Source: Clostridia bacterium (lineage in GTDB: Bacteria > Bacillota > Clostridia > Oscillospirales > CAG-272). From it: a stretch of 64,000 nt of DNA. The translations under genes and the position numbers were made by a program. The notes below the pieces were generated by a model that saw only the letters and a list, made by a program, of their open reading frames with translations, was not told the origin of the DNA and did no database searches. The stretch is from the NCBI GenBank assembly GCA_017456145.1, contig JAFTJZ010000006.1, forward strand, positions 29,781 to 93,780, given 5' to 3'. This document shows positions 50,974 to 60,361 of the stretch, piece by piece. The stretch's first letter is position 1, and each line of letters begins with the position of its first letter.

Positions 50974-52674
50974 ATGTGCTTTTCGGAGTGCTTGCGCGAT
51001 CTGTTGCATCCGCGCCCCGTCAACCTTCAGAACCTGTCGGTCATAGGTTAAAAGTCCGTTGATCTCGTCCTCCACATCTGACACCTGCGTCAGCACCGCG
51101 GCACACAGTCCGCGCTCGATCATAGGGATGACCTCGTCAGCGTAGAGACGGTACAGCGCCTCGGTCAAATCTTCGCTTGTGCGGAAGGTGCGGTAGCCGT
51201 ACGCTTTGTCAAGGTTGAATACGTGTCCCTTGACCGAGAGAGAATAGCCGCCGAACTCGGACAGTACCAGCGGCCTGCCGTCGGGGCGCAGATTGAGCGC
51301 CTTGAAATAGACGTGCTCGCTTTGTACGTCGCTCTCGCGCCCGAAGAACCAGCCGGAGGTTGCATCCCAGATGCGGGTCGGATCAGCGGCCTTGCCGATG
51401 CGATATAGGCGGTCGGCATCGTACTGCCCCCAGCCCTCATTGAAAATGGTATAGTAGACCACGCTGGGATGGTTGTACAGATGCGCCACGGTCGCCATCA
51501 GGCTGTCCTCAAAGAATGCGCGGCGGCGCTCGGTGGCGTGATGCGTGATGCCGCGTTTAAGCCCCACGGTGGGCAGCGCGGTGTCGATCAAAAAGCTGTA
51601 TTCTCCGCTGTTGACCATGTCCTGAAAAACGATCATCCCTTGGCGGTCACATTCGTAATAGAATACCTCCGGCTCGATTTTGATGTGCTTTCGCAGCATA
51701 TTGAAACCGAGCTTTTTCATTTGGGCGATGTCATTGGCAAAGCCTACGGGGGAGGCGGGGAGGAAAATGCCGTCGCTGAAGTAGCCTTGGTCGAGCAGCC
51801 CGTGGAAAAAGTAGGGCTTGCCGTTGAGCAGCAGCGTTCGCTTGCCCTTGACCTCGCCCACCGCAACGGTACGCAGCGCGAAGTAGGAGTGGATGACATC
51901 CTCGCCGCACGTCAATGAAAATTCATACAGATGCGGCGTCTCGGGCGTCCATAAGATGGGATCATCGATGCTCAGGTCAAAGACGTCTCCCTCGTAAGTA
52001 TATTCGCGCGCGCCGTCGGGCAGAAAAACACGCAGAACCTTTTGTGCCTCGCCGCCGCTCGTTTCGATGGTAACGCTGTTCATCGTCGGGGTCAGGCGCA
52101 GCGAGGAGATATAGGCGTCGGGCACGCTCTCCAGCCAAACGGGCTGCCAGATGCCGCTGATGGGGGTGTACCACATTCCGCCCCGCTTGCCTCGTTGCTT
52201 GCCGTAGGGAATTTCAAGATCAATGGGAGCGGCGATTACCGTCAGCGTGTTCTCTCCCGGCTTGAGTGCGCCCGTGATCTCACCGGTGAAGGGAAGATAG
52301 CCGCCGGCGTGAGTACCATAAGGACGACCGTTGATTACAATTTCGCTGCACTGCATGACGGCATCCGGATGCAAAAGAATGCGTCCGCGATTGAAATCCT
52401 TTGGCAGAGTGAAGGTTTTTTGATAGACGTATTTTTCGTTTTTTGCTAAGGGACGTTCTATGCCGGACAGACGCGACTCGGGCGGGAAAGGGACGCGGAT
52501 GGTACCCAAAGCCGTGGACTGAACGCCATCCGTTACCGAGAGCGACCAATCTCCGCACAGCGAAAGATAGGAGTCCCGGCGCAGCTGCGGGCGGGGATAG
52601 CTGCTCCAGTCGGGCAGCGTCGGGTCGTTTTCAAACGGTGTGGGCAGGGAGCATAAGCGAGGGGAGGGGCTCAT
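50956..52674 (-). CDS. Glycoside hydrolase family 2 enzyme
   Basis: This 572-residue cytosolic protein shows the GH2 layout: an N-terminal jelly-roll (VMQCSEIVINGRPYGTHAGG), an immunoglobulin-like domain ending ILWTPETPHLYEF, and a TIM barrel. The barrel holds the general acid in YTIFNEGWGQYD and the nucleophile in VLSEFGGYS. Specificity (beta-galactosidase, glucuronidase or mannosidase) cannot be read. The start at 52674 has GAAAGGA upstream; an in-frame ATG at 52704 overlaps the ribosome binding region. The promoter lies at 52711-52739. It is divergent from the SDR gene. Confidence 0.9.
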   Translation of the reverse strand: MSPSPRLCSLPTPFENDPTLPDWSSYPRPQLRRDSYLSLCGDWSLSVTDGVQSTALGTIRVPFPPESRLSGIERPLAKNEKYVYQKTFTLPKDFNRGRILLHPDAVMQCSEIVINGRPYGTHAGGYLPFTGEITGALKPGENTLTVIAAPIDLEIPYGKQRGKRGGMWYTPISGIWQPVWLESVPDAYISSLRLTPTMNSVTIETSGGEAQKVLRVFLPDGAREYTYEGDVFDLSIDDPILWTPETPHLYEFSLTCGEDVIHSYFALRTVAVGEVKGKRTLLLNGKPYFFHGLLDQGYFSDGIFLPASPVGFANDIAQMKKLGFNMLRKHIKIEPEVFYYECDRQGMIVFQDMVNSGEYSFLIDTALPTVGLKRGITHHATERRRAFFEDSLMATVAHLYNHPSVVYYTIFNEGWGQYDADRLYRIGKAADPTRIWDATSGWFFGRESDVQSEHVYFKALNLRPDGRPLVLSEFGGYSLSVKGHVFNLDKAYGYRTFRTSEDLTEALYRLYADEVIPMIERGLCAAVLTQVSDVEDEINGLLTYDRQVLKVDGARMQQIAQALRKAHKAQWE

Positions 52675-52710
52675 GACGAATTTCCTTTCTATGTATGATT
52701 CCATGATATC

Positions 52711-52739
52711 ATTGTAGCATAAAGTGCGCGCTTTGTCAA
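52711..52739 (-). promoter_or_regulatory. Sigma-A promoter of the GH2 gene
   Basis: On the minus strand TTGACA (52739-52734), 17-base spacer, TACAAT (52716-52711). Confidence 0.8.
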
Positions 52740-52786
52740 GCAGGGGAGCGGGGCAGAATATTCAGAAAAAATTCACGATTTACATC

Positions 52787-52815
52787 TTGTATTTCAGACG
52801 AAACTGTGATACAAT
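52787..52815 (+). promoter_or_regulatory. Promoter of the SDR gene
   Basis: TTGTAT (52787-52792), 17-base spacer, TACAAT (52810-52815), 52 bases before the SDR start. Confidence 0.65.
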
Positions 52816-52866
52816 AAATTAACAAAGAATTGACGGCTTATGCCAAAAAAGAAAGGATGGAAAACT

Positions 52867-53667
52867 ATGGGACATTTACAAGGAAAGACCGCCATCATCA
52901 CCGGTGCGGGATATGCAACGCTTGAGAGCGGAAAATGCGGCTCGATCGGCTACGGAATTGCTACCGCTTATGCAAAGGAAGGTGCAAATCTGGTCATCAC
53001 GGGGCGTAACGTCGAAAAGCTGGAAAAGGCAAAGGAGGAGCTGGAGCGCCTTTACGGCATCAAGGTGCTGATCACGGCAGCGGATATCTGCGCGGGTGCA
53101 GATAACGAGGCGATCGCTCGCGGCGTGGCCGAGCTTGCTATGAAGGAATTTGGCAGAATTGACGTGCTGATCAACAACGCGCAGGCATCGGCATCGGGTG
53201 TGACCATCGCTCAGCACACCACCGAGCAGTTTGATCTGGCAATGTACTCGGGGCTTTATGCGACCTTTTACTATATGAAGGCGTGCTACCCGTATCTGTG
53301 CGAGACTGGCGGCAGTGTGATCAACTTTGCATCGGGAGCGGGTCTGTTTGGTAATTATGGGCAGTGCTCTTATGCGGCAGCGAAGGAAGGCATTCGCGGA
53401 CTTTCCCGTGTGGCTGCGACCGAGTGGGGCAAGGATGGTATCAATGTCAACGTCGTATGCCCCTTGGCTTGGACGGCTCAGCTGGAAAAGTTTGAAAAGG
53501 CGTACCCCGACGCGTTCAAGGCGAACGTCAAGATGCCGCCGATGGGACATTACGGTGATCCCGAGGAGGAGATCGGTCGCGTATGCGTACAGCTGGCATC
53601 TCCCGATTTCAAGTATATGAGCGGCGAGACGCTGACGCTGGAGGGCGGCATGGGTCTGCGCCCCTGA
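52867..53667 (+). CDS. Short-chain dehydrogenase/reductase
   Basis: This 266-residue SDR has the cofactor segment TGAGYATLESGKCGSIGYG, an unusually long Gly loop compared with the classical TGxxxGIG. NNAQASASG matches the NNAG position, and the catalytic Ser (INFASGAG) and YAAAK are present. The loop LVITGRNVEKLEK suggests NADP(H). The substrate is unknown. The start at 52867 follows AAAGGATGG; an in-frame ATG at 52840 lies in the leader. A terminator follows. Confidence 0.88.
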   Translation: MGHLQGKTAIITGAGYATLESGKCGSIGYGIATAYAKEGANLVITGRNVEKLEKAKEELERLYGIKVLITAADICAGADNEAIARGVAELAMKEFGRIDVLINNAQASASGVTIAQHTTEQFDLAMYSGLYATFYYMKACYPYLCETGGSVINFASGAGLFGNYGQCSYAAAKEGIRGLSRVAATEWGKDGINVNVVCPLAWTAQLEKFEKAYPDAFKANVKMPPMGHYGDPEEEIGRVCVQLASPDFKYMSGETLTLEGGMGLRP

Positions 53668-53685
53668 TCGGCAATTTTTATGCAT

Positions 53686-53727
53686 TGTCCCCTCGCACCG
53701 CTGCTTTGCGGGCGGGGGGACATTTCT
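53686..53727 (+). terminator. Intrinsic terminator of the SDR gene
   Basis: TGTCCCC pairs with GGGGACA (with further CGC/GCG inside), followed by TTTCTT. Confidence 0.75.
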
Positions 53728-53806
53728 TCGTGCGGAATTGACAAAAGACGGGCGAAAAAAGGAAAACATTTTATGTCTACGTCAAAGAAATTTTGCCTGC
53801 TACCAC

Positions 53807-53835
53807 TTGACAAAACGGCAAAAAAATGATATAAT
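53807..53835 (+). promoter_or_regulatory. Consensus sigma-A promoter of the ilv-leu operon
   Basis: TTGACA (53807-53812), 17-base spacer, TATAAT (53830-53835). Expected start near 53842. Confidence 0.9.
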
Positions 53836-53841
53836 GTTCCA

Positions 53842-54135
53842 TATTCTTTTTTAAGCAAAAAGCATTGATGAGGATATGCGTATGCAGGACCGATCCAGAG
53901 AGCCGACGGGTGGTGCGAGTCGGTGAGGGTGTATACGCCGCTCACCTCGGAGCATCTGTTTCGACCGTGCCTGCGGCACCGATAGGGACAGGCGGGTTCG
54001 CCCGTTATCGCGAGCGTTGTGATCATCACACACAGAGTGGTCGCGCGGTGATGCGCGGCAAAAAGAGTGGTACCGCAAGATTTTTTTTGAAATCCTGTCT
54101 CTTTTCCTTGTCGCAAGGAGAGGCAGGCTGTTTTT
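53842..54135 (+). promoter_or_regulatory. T-box riboswitch controlling the ilv-leu operon
   Basis: This ~290-base leader ends in the T-box motif GAGTGGTACCGCAAG (54065-54079) and an intrinsic terminator (54094-54135): CCTGTCTC and CCTTG arms pair with CAAGG and GAGAGGCAGG, then TTTTT. The 5' part folds as Stem I, with GCGTAT/ATACGC, an AGAGAG segment and GATG/CATC at the base. CACCTCGG on the 3' side of Stem I offers CTC (Leu) as a likely specifier codon, as in other ilv-leu operons; ATC (Ile) nearby is the alternative. Uncharged tRNA would stabilise the antiterminator. Confidence 0.93.
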
Positions 54136-54165
54136 ATATTATTGAAACGACGGAGGTGTCTCTAT

Positions 54166-55362
54166 ATGCTAACATTGGATCAAATTTTTCACGCGTCGGT
54201 CGTGCTTAAGGACATTGTCCGTAAGACGACGGTTGTCAGCTCTGTGGGTATCGCGCCCCAGTGCGACCTATATCTGAAACCGGAAAACCTACAAAACACC
54301 GGCTCGTTCAAGCTGCGCGGCTCGGGCTATAAGATCGCCATGCTGTCCGAGGAGGAAAAGCAGCGCGGTGTTATCGCCTGCTCGGCGGGGAACCATGCAC
54401 AGGGTGTGGCACTGGCAGCATCCAAGTGCGGCATTCCCTCGCTGATCTGCTTGCCCGACAGTGCCCCCATCTCCAAGGTGGAGGCGACCAAATCCTACGG
54501 TGCGCAGGTGCGACTGGTCAAGGGCTGCTATGACGACGCTTATGCCGAGGCACTGCGCCTCAAGGATGAGATGGGGTATTCCTTCGTTCACCCCTTTGAC
54601 GACGAGTACGTTATTGCGGGGCAGGGAACCATCGGGCTTGAGATTACCCGCGATCTGGATGATGTGGATGCCATTATCGTTCCCGTCGGCGGCGGCGGTC
54701 TGATCTCGGGTGTGGCGTACGCCATCAAGTCCATTCGTCCCTCCATTAAGGTGTACGGTGTACAGGCGGCGGGTGCGCCCAGTATGTACAATTCCATACG
54801 TAACGGTAAGATCGAGACACTGTCCTCCGTGTCCACCATCGCAGACGGTATTGCCGTCAAGCAGCCCGGGGAGAATACCTTCTCTTTGATCAGCAAGTAT
54901 GTGGATGATATGGCACTGGTTACCGAGGATGAGATTTCCTCTGCTATTCTGGCCCTGATCGAAAAGCAGAAAATGATCGCCGAGGGCGCGGGCGCGGTGT
55001 CCGTTGCGGCTGCCATGTTCAATAAGTTCCCGATCGCAGGCAAGAAGGTGGTCAGTGTGGTCTCGGGCGGTAACATTGACGTAACCAGCCTGTCCCGCGT
55101 GATCGAGCGCGGTCTGATCAAGTCCGGTCGTTCCTCGCAGCTGCTCATCGAGCTGATCGACAAGCCTGGACAGCTCAAGGACGTTTCCCGCATCATCGCC
55201 GATTGCGGCGGCAACGTCACAAGCGTGCATCATGAGCGTGCGGGCGATACCGAGAGCGTCAATGGCTGCTATCTGCGCATTGCCATGGAGACGAGAAACT
55301 ACGAGCACGTTCAAGAGATCACCGAGGCACTGCAAGCCGAGGGCTTTAAGATCGTTCGGTAA
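54166..55362 (+). CDS. ilvA: Threonine ammonia-lyase (dehydratase) with ACT domain
   Basis: IlvA converts threonine to 2-oxobutyrate, the first step to isoleucine. The 398-residue PLP enzyme has NTGSFKLRGS with the PLP Lys49, SAGNHAQGVA, the phosphate loop PVGGGGLISG and SGGNID. The C-terminal ACT domain (~325-398: LLIELIDKPGQLKDVSRI) is of the short, single-ACT type found in biodegradative-like enzymes, so classic isoleucine feedback may differ. It is first in the operon, after the T-box; the start follows GGAGGTGTCTCTAT. ridA lies 33 bases downstream. Confidence 0.94.
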   Translation: MLTLDQIFHASVVLKDIVRKTTVVSSVGIAPQCDLYLKPENLQNTGSFKLRGSGYKIAMLSEEEKQRGVIACSAGNHAQGVALAASKCGIPSLICLPDSAPISKVEATKSYGAQVRLVKGCYDDAYAEALRLKDEMGYSFVHPFDDEYVIAGQGTIGLEITRDLDDVDAIIVPVGGGGLISGVAYAIKSIRPSIKVYGVQAAGAPSMYNSIRNGKIETLSSVSTIADGIAVKQPGENTFSLISKYVDDMALVTEDEISSAILALIEKQKMIAEGAGAVSVAAAMFNKFPIAGKKVVSVVSGGNIDVTSLSRVIERGLIKSGRSSQLLIELIDKPGQLKDVSRIIADCGGNVTSVHHERAGDTESVNGCYLRIAMETRNYEHVQEITEALQAEGFKIVR

Positions 55363-55395
55363 ATCAACACACTTAACATTGAAAGGATGATTATC

Positions 55396-55773
55396 ATGAG
55401 TCACATAATACATACCCCCAACGCCCCTGAGGCGATCGGCCCCTATTCTCAGGCGGTCACCGTCGGAAATCTGGTCTTCACCTCCGGGCAGATCGCCATC
55501 AATCCCGCAAGCGGTGCGGTCGAGGCGACCACCATTGAAGGACAGACCGAGCAGGTCTGCAAGAATCTTTCTGCCGTGCTTACTGCGGCAGGATCTTCCC
55601 TTGAAAACGTAGTCAAAACGGTTTGTTTTCTTGCGGATATGGGCGATTTCGCCGCCTTCAACGCGGTGTATGCCACCTATTTTACGGGAAAACCTGCGCG
55701 CTCCTGCGTGGCGGTCAAGACACTGCCCAAGGGTGTTCTGGTTGAGATCGATACCATCGCCAAGATCGGATAA
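55396..55773 (+). CDS. ridA: RidA enamine/imine deaminase
   Basis: This 125-residue protein has the RidA pattern: HTPNAPEAIGPYSQA, FTSGQIAINP, KNLSAVLTAAGSSLENVVK and the end PARSCVAVKTLPKGVLVEID, with the conserved Arg that binds the substrate carboxylate. RidA hydrolyses 2-aminoacrylate/2-aminocrotonate released by IlvA, which explains its place next to ilvA. ATG 55396 lies 9 bases after GAAAGG; ATG 55387 abuts it and is less likely. Confidence 0.94.
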   Translation: MSHIIHTPNAPEAIGPYSQAVTVGNLVFTSGQIAINPASGAVEATTIEGQTEQVCKNLSAVLTAAGSSLENVVKTVCFLADMGDFAAFNAVYATYFTGKPARSCVAVKTLPKGVLVEIDTIAKIG

Positions 55774-55784
55774 GGAGGTGTGAC

Positions 55785-57458
55785 ATGGACGCAAGTAAAT
55801 ACAGCGCGGGCTATTATATGCCCCCCGAGGCGTGCTTTGACTGGACACGCCGCGAAAAGATCGAAAAGGCACCCGTGTGGTGCAGTGTAGATATGCGAGA
55901 CGGGAACCAATCGCTGGTGATTCCGATGAGCCTGCAGGAAAAGCTGGAGTTCTACAAGACACTGCTCAAGGTCGGCTTTAAGGAGATCGAGGTCGGATTC
56001 CCTGCTGCATCGGAAACGGAGTACGAATTTTTGCGTACACTGATCGAGAACGACATGATCCCCTCTGACGTTTCGGTGCAGGTGCTGACCCAGTGCCGCG
56101 AGCATATCATCCGCAAGACGTTTGAGGCTTGTAAGGGGGCGCCCAGTGCCATCATTCATTTTTACAATTCCGTCAGCGTGGCACAGCGCGAGCAGGTGTT
56201 CAAAAAATCCAAGGACGAGATCAAGCAGATCGCCATCGACGGTGCCAAGCTGGTCAAAAAGCTGGCGAGTGAGTATGAGGGCAACTTCCGCTTTGAATAT
56301 TCCCCCGAGAGCTTTACCGGCACCGAGCCGGAATATGCGCTTGAGGTCTGTAACGCCGTTCTGGATATTCTGGAGCCCTCCGAGACCAATAACGTCATCA
56401 TCAACCTTCCTGTGACAGTGGAGATGAGCTTGCCGCACGTCTATGCGTCGCAGGTCGAATATATGCACAAAAATCTGAAATATCGTGAGCACGTTACCAT
56501 CAGCCTGCATCCGCATAATGACCGCGGTACGGGTGTGGCGGATACCGAGCTGGCGCTGTTGGCCGGTGCGGATCGCGTCGAGGGGACGCTGTTCGGGAAC
56601 GGAGAACGCACGGGTAACGTCGATGTGATCACGCTGGCGATGAATATGTATTCTCACGGCGTGGATCCCAAACTGGATTTCTCGGATATGAACTCCTTGG
56701 TGGAGGTTTATGAGAGATGCACGCGGATGCATGTCTACGAGCGCTCGCCCTATGCGGGTGCGTTGGTGTTTGCCGCCTTCTCGGGCAGCCATCAGGATGC
56801 GATTGCCAAGGGGATGCACTGGAGAGAGGATCACGATCTCCACCGCTGGACGGTGCCTTACATTCCGATCGACCCCAAGGACATTGGCAGAACCTACGAT
56901 GCCGACGTCATTCGCGTCAATTCGCAGTCCGGTAAGGGCGGTATTGCTTACCTTTTGGAGCAGACCTACGGCTATGTCCTGCCCGCTGCGATGAGAGAGC
57001 ATCTGAGCTATCTTTGCAAGGGTGTTTCCGATCATGAGCATCGTGAGCTCAAGGTTTCCGATGTGCTGGATATTTTCAAGAAGGAATATTTCGATTGCAG
57101 CAGCCCCATCTCGCTGGTTGATGTGCAGTTTACACAGCATGGCGAGGAGGTCGAGGCGGATGTCACCTTCCGTGACGAGAGAGAGAACGATCACGGTACC
57201 ATCCATACCATCGGTAACGGCTCGCTGGATGCAGTCAGCAACGCCCTCAAGGTCTTCACGGGAGAGAAAGACTTCCATCTGGCGGTCTATTCCGAGCACA
57301 GCCTGCAGAATAGCGGCTCGGGTTCCACCGCTGCCGCATATATCGGTCTGGAATGGCCCGATGGCTCCAAGAGCTGGGGCGCCGATACCAACAACGACAT
57401 CATCCGCGCGGGTGCCGAGGCACTGGTCTGCGCGTTCAATAACAGAAACAAGCATTGA
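55785..57458 (+). CDS. leuA: 2-isopropylmalate synthase, type II (actinobacterial/yeast-like form)
   Basis: LeuA condenses acetyl-CoA with 2-oxoisovalerate. At 557 residues with N-terminal KAPVWCSVDMRDGNQSLVIP it matches the longer class of LeuA rather than the Bacillus/E. coli-type. HPHNDRGTGVADTELALLAGADR and EGTLFGNGERTGNVD hold the metal and substrate residues. The C-terminal regulatory domain (~430-557) would bind leucine. AAGGAGGTGTGAC is the ribosome binding site; ridA ends 11 bases before. Confidence 0.95.
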   Translation: MDASKYSAGYYMPPEACFDWTRREKIEKAPVWCSVDMRDGNQSLVIPMSLQEKLEFYKTLLKVGFKEIEVGFPAASETEYEFLRTLIENDMIPSDVSVQVLTQCREHIIRKTFEACKGAPSAIIHFYNSVSVAQREQVFKKSKDEIKQIAIDGAKLVKKLASEYEGNFRFEYSPESFTGTEPEYALEVCNAVLDILEPSETNNVIINLPVTVEMSLPHVYASQVEYMHKNLKYREHVTISLHPHNDRGTGVADTELALLAGADRVEGTLFGNGERTGNVDVITLAMNMYSHGVDPKLDFSDMNSLVEVYERCTRMHVYERSPYAGALVFAAFSGSHQDAIAKGMHWREDHDLHRWTVPYIPIDPKDIGRTYDADVIRVNSQSGKGGIAYLLEQTYGYVLPAAMREHLSYLCKGVSDHEHRELKVSDVLDIFKKEYFDCSSPISLVDVQFTQHGEEVEADVTFRDERENDHGTIHTIGNGSLDAVSNALKVFTGEKDFHLAVYSEHSLQNSGSGSTAAAYIGLEWPDGSKSWGADTNNDIIRAGAEALVCAFNNRNKH

Positions 57459-57476
57459 TTTTTGGAGGATAATCCC

Positions 57477-58733
57477 ATGGGAATGACCATGACACAAAAA
57501 ATCCTCGCTGCGCACGCAGGCCTTGAGCGCGTGGTGGCGGGACAATTGATCAACGCCAAGCTGGATATTGTGCTTGGCAACGATATCACCACCCCCGTGG
57601 CGGTGAATGAGTTCAAAAAAGCAGGCTTTGAGGGGGTATTTGACAAGGATCGCATCGCCATTGTCCTTGACCACTTCGTCCCCAATAAGGATATCAAGGC
57701 CGCCGAGCAGTCCAAGCAGTGCCGCGAATTTGCCTGCGAGCATTGCGTATCCCACTTCTACGACGTGGGCAAGATGGGCATTGAGCACGCGCTGCTGCCC
57801 GAGCAGGGAGTCGTCACCGCAGGGGATTGCATCATTGGTGCAGACAGCCACACCTGTACATATGGTGCCGTCGGTGCGTTTTCCACCGGCGTCGGCTCGA
57901 CCGATATGGCGGCCGGTATGGCAACGGGCATGGCCTGGTTCAAGGTTCCCGCTGCTATTAAGTTTGATCTGAAGGGTAAATTGCCCGCCAACTGCAGCGG
58001 TAAGGACGTCATTCTGACCATCATTGGTATGATCGGCGTTGACGGTGCTCTGTACCGCAGCATGGAATTTTGCGGCGAGGGTGTTGCCAATCTGACCATG
58101 GACGATCGTCTTTGCATCTGCAATATGGCCATTGAGGCCGGTGCCAAGAACGGCATCTTCCCTGTGGATGATATTACCCGCGCATATATGGCGGGTCGTT
58201 GCGAGCGTACTCCCGTAGAATATGCGGCTGATCCCGATGCGGAATATGAAAGAGTCATTGAGATCGATCTTTCTGCCATCGTTCCCACCGTGGCCTGCCC
58301 GCACCTGCCCGAGAACACGCACCCCGCAACCGAGCTGACCGATATCAAGGTCGATCAGGTCGTTATTGGCTCCTGCACCAACGGTCGCATGGAGGATATG
58401 GAGGTAGCCTACCGTATCCTGAACGGTAAAAAGGTTGCCGACGGCATCCGCTGCATCATCATTCCCGGTACCATGCAGATCTACCGCGATTGCGTGGAGA
58501 AGGGCTATATCACCGCCTTTATCGATGCCGGTGCGGTGGTTTCGACTCCGACCTGCGGTCCTTGCCTTGGTGGGTACATGGGTATTCTCGCTGCGGGTGA
58601 GAGATGCATCGCCACCACCAACCGTAACTTTGTCGGTCGTATGGGTCACGTGGAGAGTGAGGTCTATCTGGCAAGCCCCGCAACGGCGGCAGCCAGCGCC
58701 CTGACCGGCTACATTACCAATCCGGAGGTGTGA
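57477..58733 (+). CDS. leuC: 3-isopropylmalate dehydratase, large subunit
   Basis: LeuC with LeuD isomerises 2- to 3-isopropylmalate. This 418-residue aconitase-fold protein has [20 protein letters not shown], the cluster ligands Cys in [11 protein letters not shown] and [10 protein letters not shown], and the short archaeal/clostridial-type length (LeuC2). The start follows GGAGGATAATCCC. leuD begins one base after the stop. Confidence 0.95.
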   Translation: MGMTMTQKILAAHAGLERVVAGQLINAKLDIVLGNDITTPVAVNEFKKAGFEGVFDKDRIAIVLDHFVPNKDIKAAEQSKQCREFACEHCVSHFYDVGKMGIEHALLPEQGVVTAGDCIIGADSHTCTYGAVGAFSTGVGSTDMAAGMATGMAWFKVPAAIKFDLKGKLPANCSGKDVILTIIGMIGVDGALYRSMEFCGEGVANLTMDDRLCICNMAIEAGAKNGIFPVDDITRAYMAGRCERTPVEYAADPDAEYERVIEIDLSAIVPTVACPHLPENTHPATELTDIKVDQVVIGSCTNGRMEDMEVAYRILNGKKVADGIRCIIIPGTMQIYRDCVEKGYITAFIDAGAVVSTPTCGPCLGGYMGILAAGERCIATTNRNFVGRMGHVESEVYLASPATAAASALTGYITNPEV

Positions 58734-58734
58734 T

Positions 58735-59217
58735 ATGAATACACAAGGTCATGTTTTCAAATATCCCGATAACGTCGATACCGACGTCATCATTCCTGCC
58801 CGTTATCTGAACACTGCCAATGCGCAGGAGCTGGCGCTCCACTGCATGGAGGACATTGATAAGGATTACGTCAAAAAGGTTCAAAAGGGTGACATTATGG
58901 TCGCCGGCTGGAACTTCGGCTGCGGCTCCTCCCGTGAGCATGCGCCTCTGGTCATCAAGACCTGCGGCACCGGCTGCGTCATTGCCAAGAGCTTTGCGCG
59001 TATCTTCTATCGCAATGCTATTAACATCGGGTTGCCCATTCTGGAGTGCGAGGAGGCGGCCGAGGAGATCGCTGCGGGTGACGAGGTCAGCGTGGATTTT
59101 GATACCGGTATCATTACCGACATCACCACAGGCAAGACCTACCGCGCACAGCCCTTCCCGCCCTTCATTCAGAACATTATCGCCAAGGGCGGCTTGCTTG
59201 CCTCCCTGAAGAATTGA
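58735..59217 (+). CDS. leuD: 3-isopropylmalate dehydratase, small subunit
   Basis: This 160-residue swivel-domain subunit shows [15 protein letters not shown], the substrate loop [14 protein letters not shown] and [17 protein letters not shown]. It completes the two-subunit isomerase with LeuC; the short form pairs with the LeuC2 type. GGAGGTGTGAT provides the ribosome binding site inside the leuC end. Confidence 0.95.
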   Translation: MNTQGHVFKYPDNVDTDVIIPARYLNTANAQELALHCMEDIDKDYVKKVQKGDIMVAGWNFGCGSSREHAPLVIKTCGTGCVIAKSFARIFYRNAINIGLPILECEEAAEEIAAGDEVSVDFDTGIITDITTGKTYRAQPFPPFIQNIIAKGGLLASLKN

Positions 59218-59227
59218 GGTGAGTGTT

Positions 59228-60319
59228 ATGCAGAAGAATATTGCAGTTATCCGTGGCGATGGGATCGGTCCCGAGATCGTTGAGCAGGCGCTCAAGGTTT
59301 TGAATAAGGTCGCCGATGCTTACAGTCACACCTTTCATTATGATGATGTGGATATGGGCGGCTGTGCCATTGATAAGTGGGGCGATCCGCTGCCCGAGGA
59401 GATGCTTAAAAGATGCTTGGCATCCGACAGTGTACTGATGGGCTCGGTGGGTGGTCCCAAGTGGGACGGCGTTCCCGGTCATATGCGCCCTGAGAAGGGC
59501 TTGCTCCGTCTGCGTGCCGGCATGGGCGTGTATTCCAACAACCGCCCCGCTAAGATCTGGCCGCAGCTGGCAGGCGCCTCTCCCTTGAACCCTTCCATCG
59601 TGGAGAAGGGAATTGACTTTATCATTGTTCGTGAGCTGATCGGCGGTGTTTACTTCGGTAAGCATGAGACAGAGGACAAGGACGGTCAACTCGTCGCCAC
59701 CGACACCATGAGCTATTCCGAGGCGGAAATCGAGCGCATCGGTCGCATCGGCTTTGAAACGGCACAGAAGAGAGGTAAAAAGCTTTGCTCGGTCGAAAAG
59801 AGCAACGTGCTGGATTGCAGCCGACTCTGGAAAAAGGTCATGCACCGTCTGGCAGACGAATATCCCGACGTTGAGCTCTCCGATATGCTGGTGGATAACT
59901 GTGCCATGCAGATCGTCAAAAATCCCGCCCAGTTTGACGTTATTGTCACCGAGAATATGTTTGGAGATATTCTCTCCGATGAGGCATCCATGATCACCGG
60001 CTCGATCGGTATGATCCCCTCGTCCAGCTTGGGGGCTACGACGTGCGGCTTGTATGAGCCGATCCACGGCTCCGCTCCCGACATTGCCGGTATGGATGTG
60101 GCCAACCCCATTGGAACCATTCTCTCTGCTGCCATGATGCTGCGTTTCAGCTTTGATATGGCGCGCGAGGCAGATGCCATTGAGGCGGCCGTCTCTGCTG
60201 TTCTGGATGCAGGTTATCGCACAAGCGACATCATGCCTGCGGATCCTGCACAGGCTGCTAAATACCAAAAGGTCGGCTGCTCCCGCATGGGCGAGCTGAT
60301 CATTCAAAATCTGGCGTGA
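59228..60319 (+). CDS. leuB: 3-isopropylmalate dehydrogenase
   Basis: LeuB oxidatively decarboxylates 3-isopropylmalate. The 363-residue protein has IRGDGIGPEIV, GSVGGPKWD, LLRLRAGMGVYSNNRPAK and the metal/substrate stretch VTENMFGDILSDEAS. EPIHGSAPDIAG followed by ANPIGTILSAAMML is the NAD-binding end. Start 59228 has GAGGTGAG upstream; the GTG at 59219 overlaps that site. Confidence 0.96.
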   Translation: MQKNIAVIRGDGIGPEIVEQALKVLNKVADAYSHTFHYDDVDMGGCAIDKWGDPLPEEMLKRCLASDSVLMGSVGGPKWDGVPGHMRPEKGLLRLRAGMGVYSNNRPAKIWPQLAGASPLNPSIVEKGIDFIIVRELIGGVYFGKHETEDKDGQLVATDTMSYSEAEIERIGRIGFETAQKRGKKLCSVEKSNVLDCSRLWKKVMHRLADEYPDVELSDMLVDNCAMQIVKNPAQFDVIVTENMFGDILSDEASMITGSIGMIPSSSLGATTCGLYEPIHGSAPDIAGMDVANPIGTILSAAMMLRFSFDMAREADAIEAAVSAVLDAGYRTSDIMPADPAQAAKYQKVGCSRMGELIIQNLA

Positions 60320-60361
60320 GCCCATCCCCCTACCGTAATTCGCAAAAAAGGAGGAATTTCT

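Noticed and set aside
55677-58649. A 990-codon open frame on the minus strand across leuA-leuD
   Set aside because: It lies wholly opposite clearly conserved leuA, leuC and ridA genes; its product has biased His/Arg/Gly/Asp composition and no motif. Strong codon bias of the real genes removes stops from the antisense frame.
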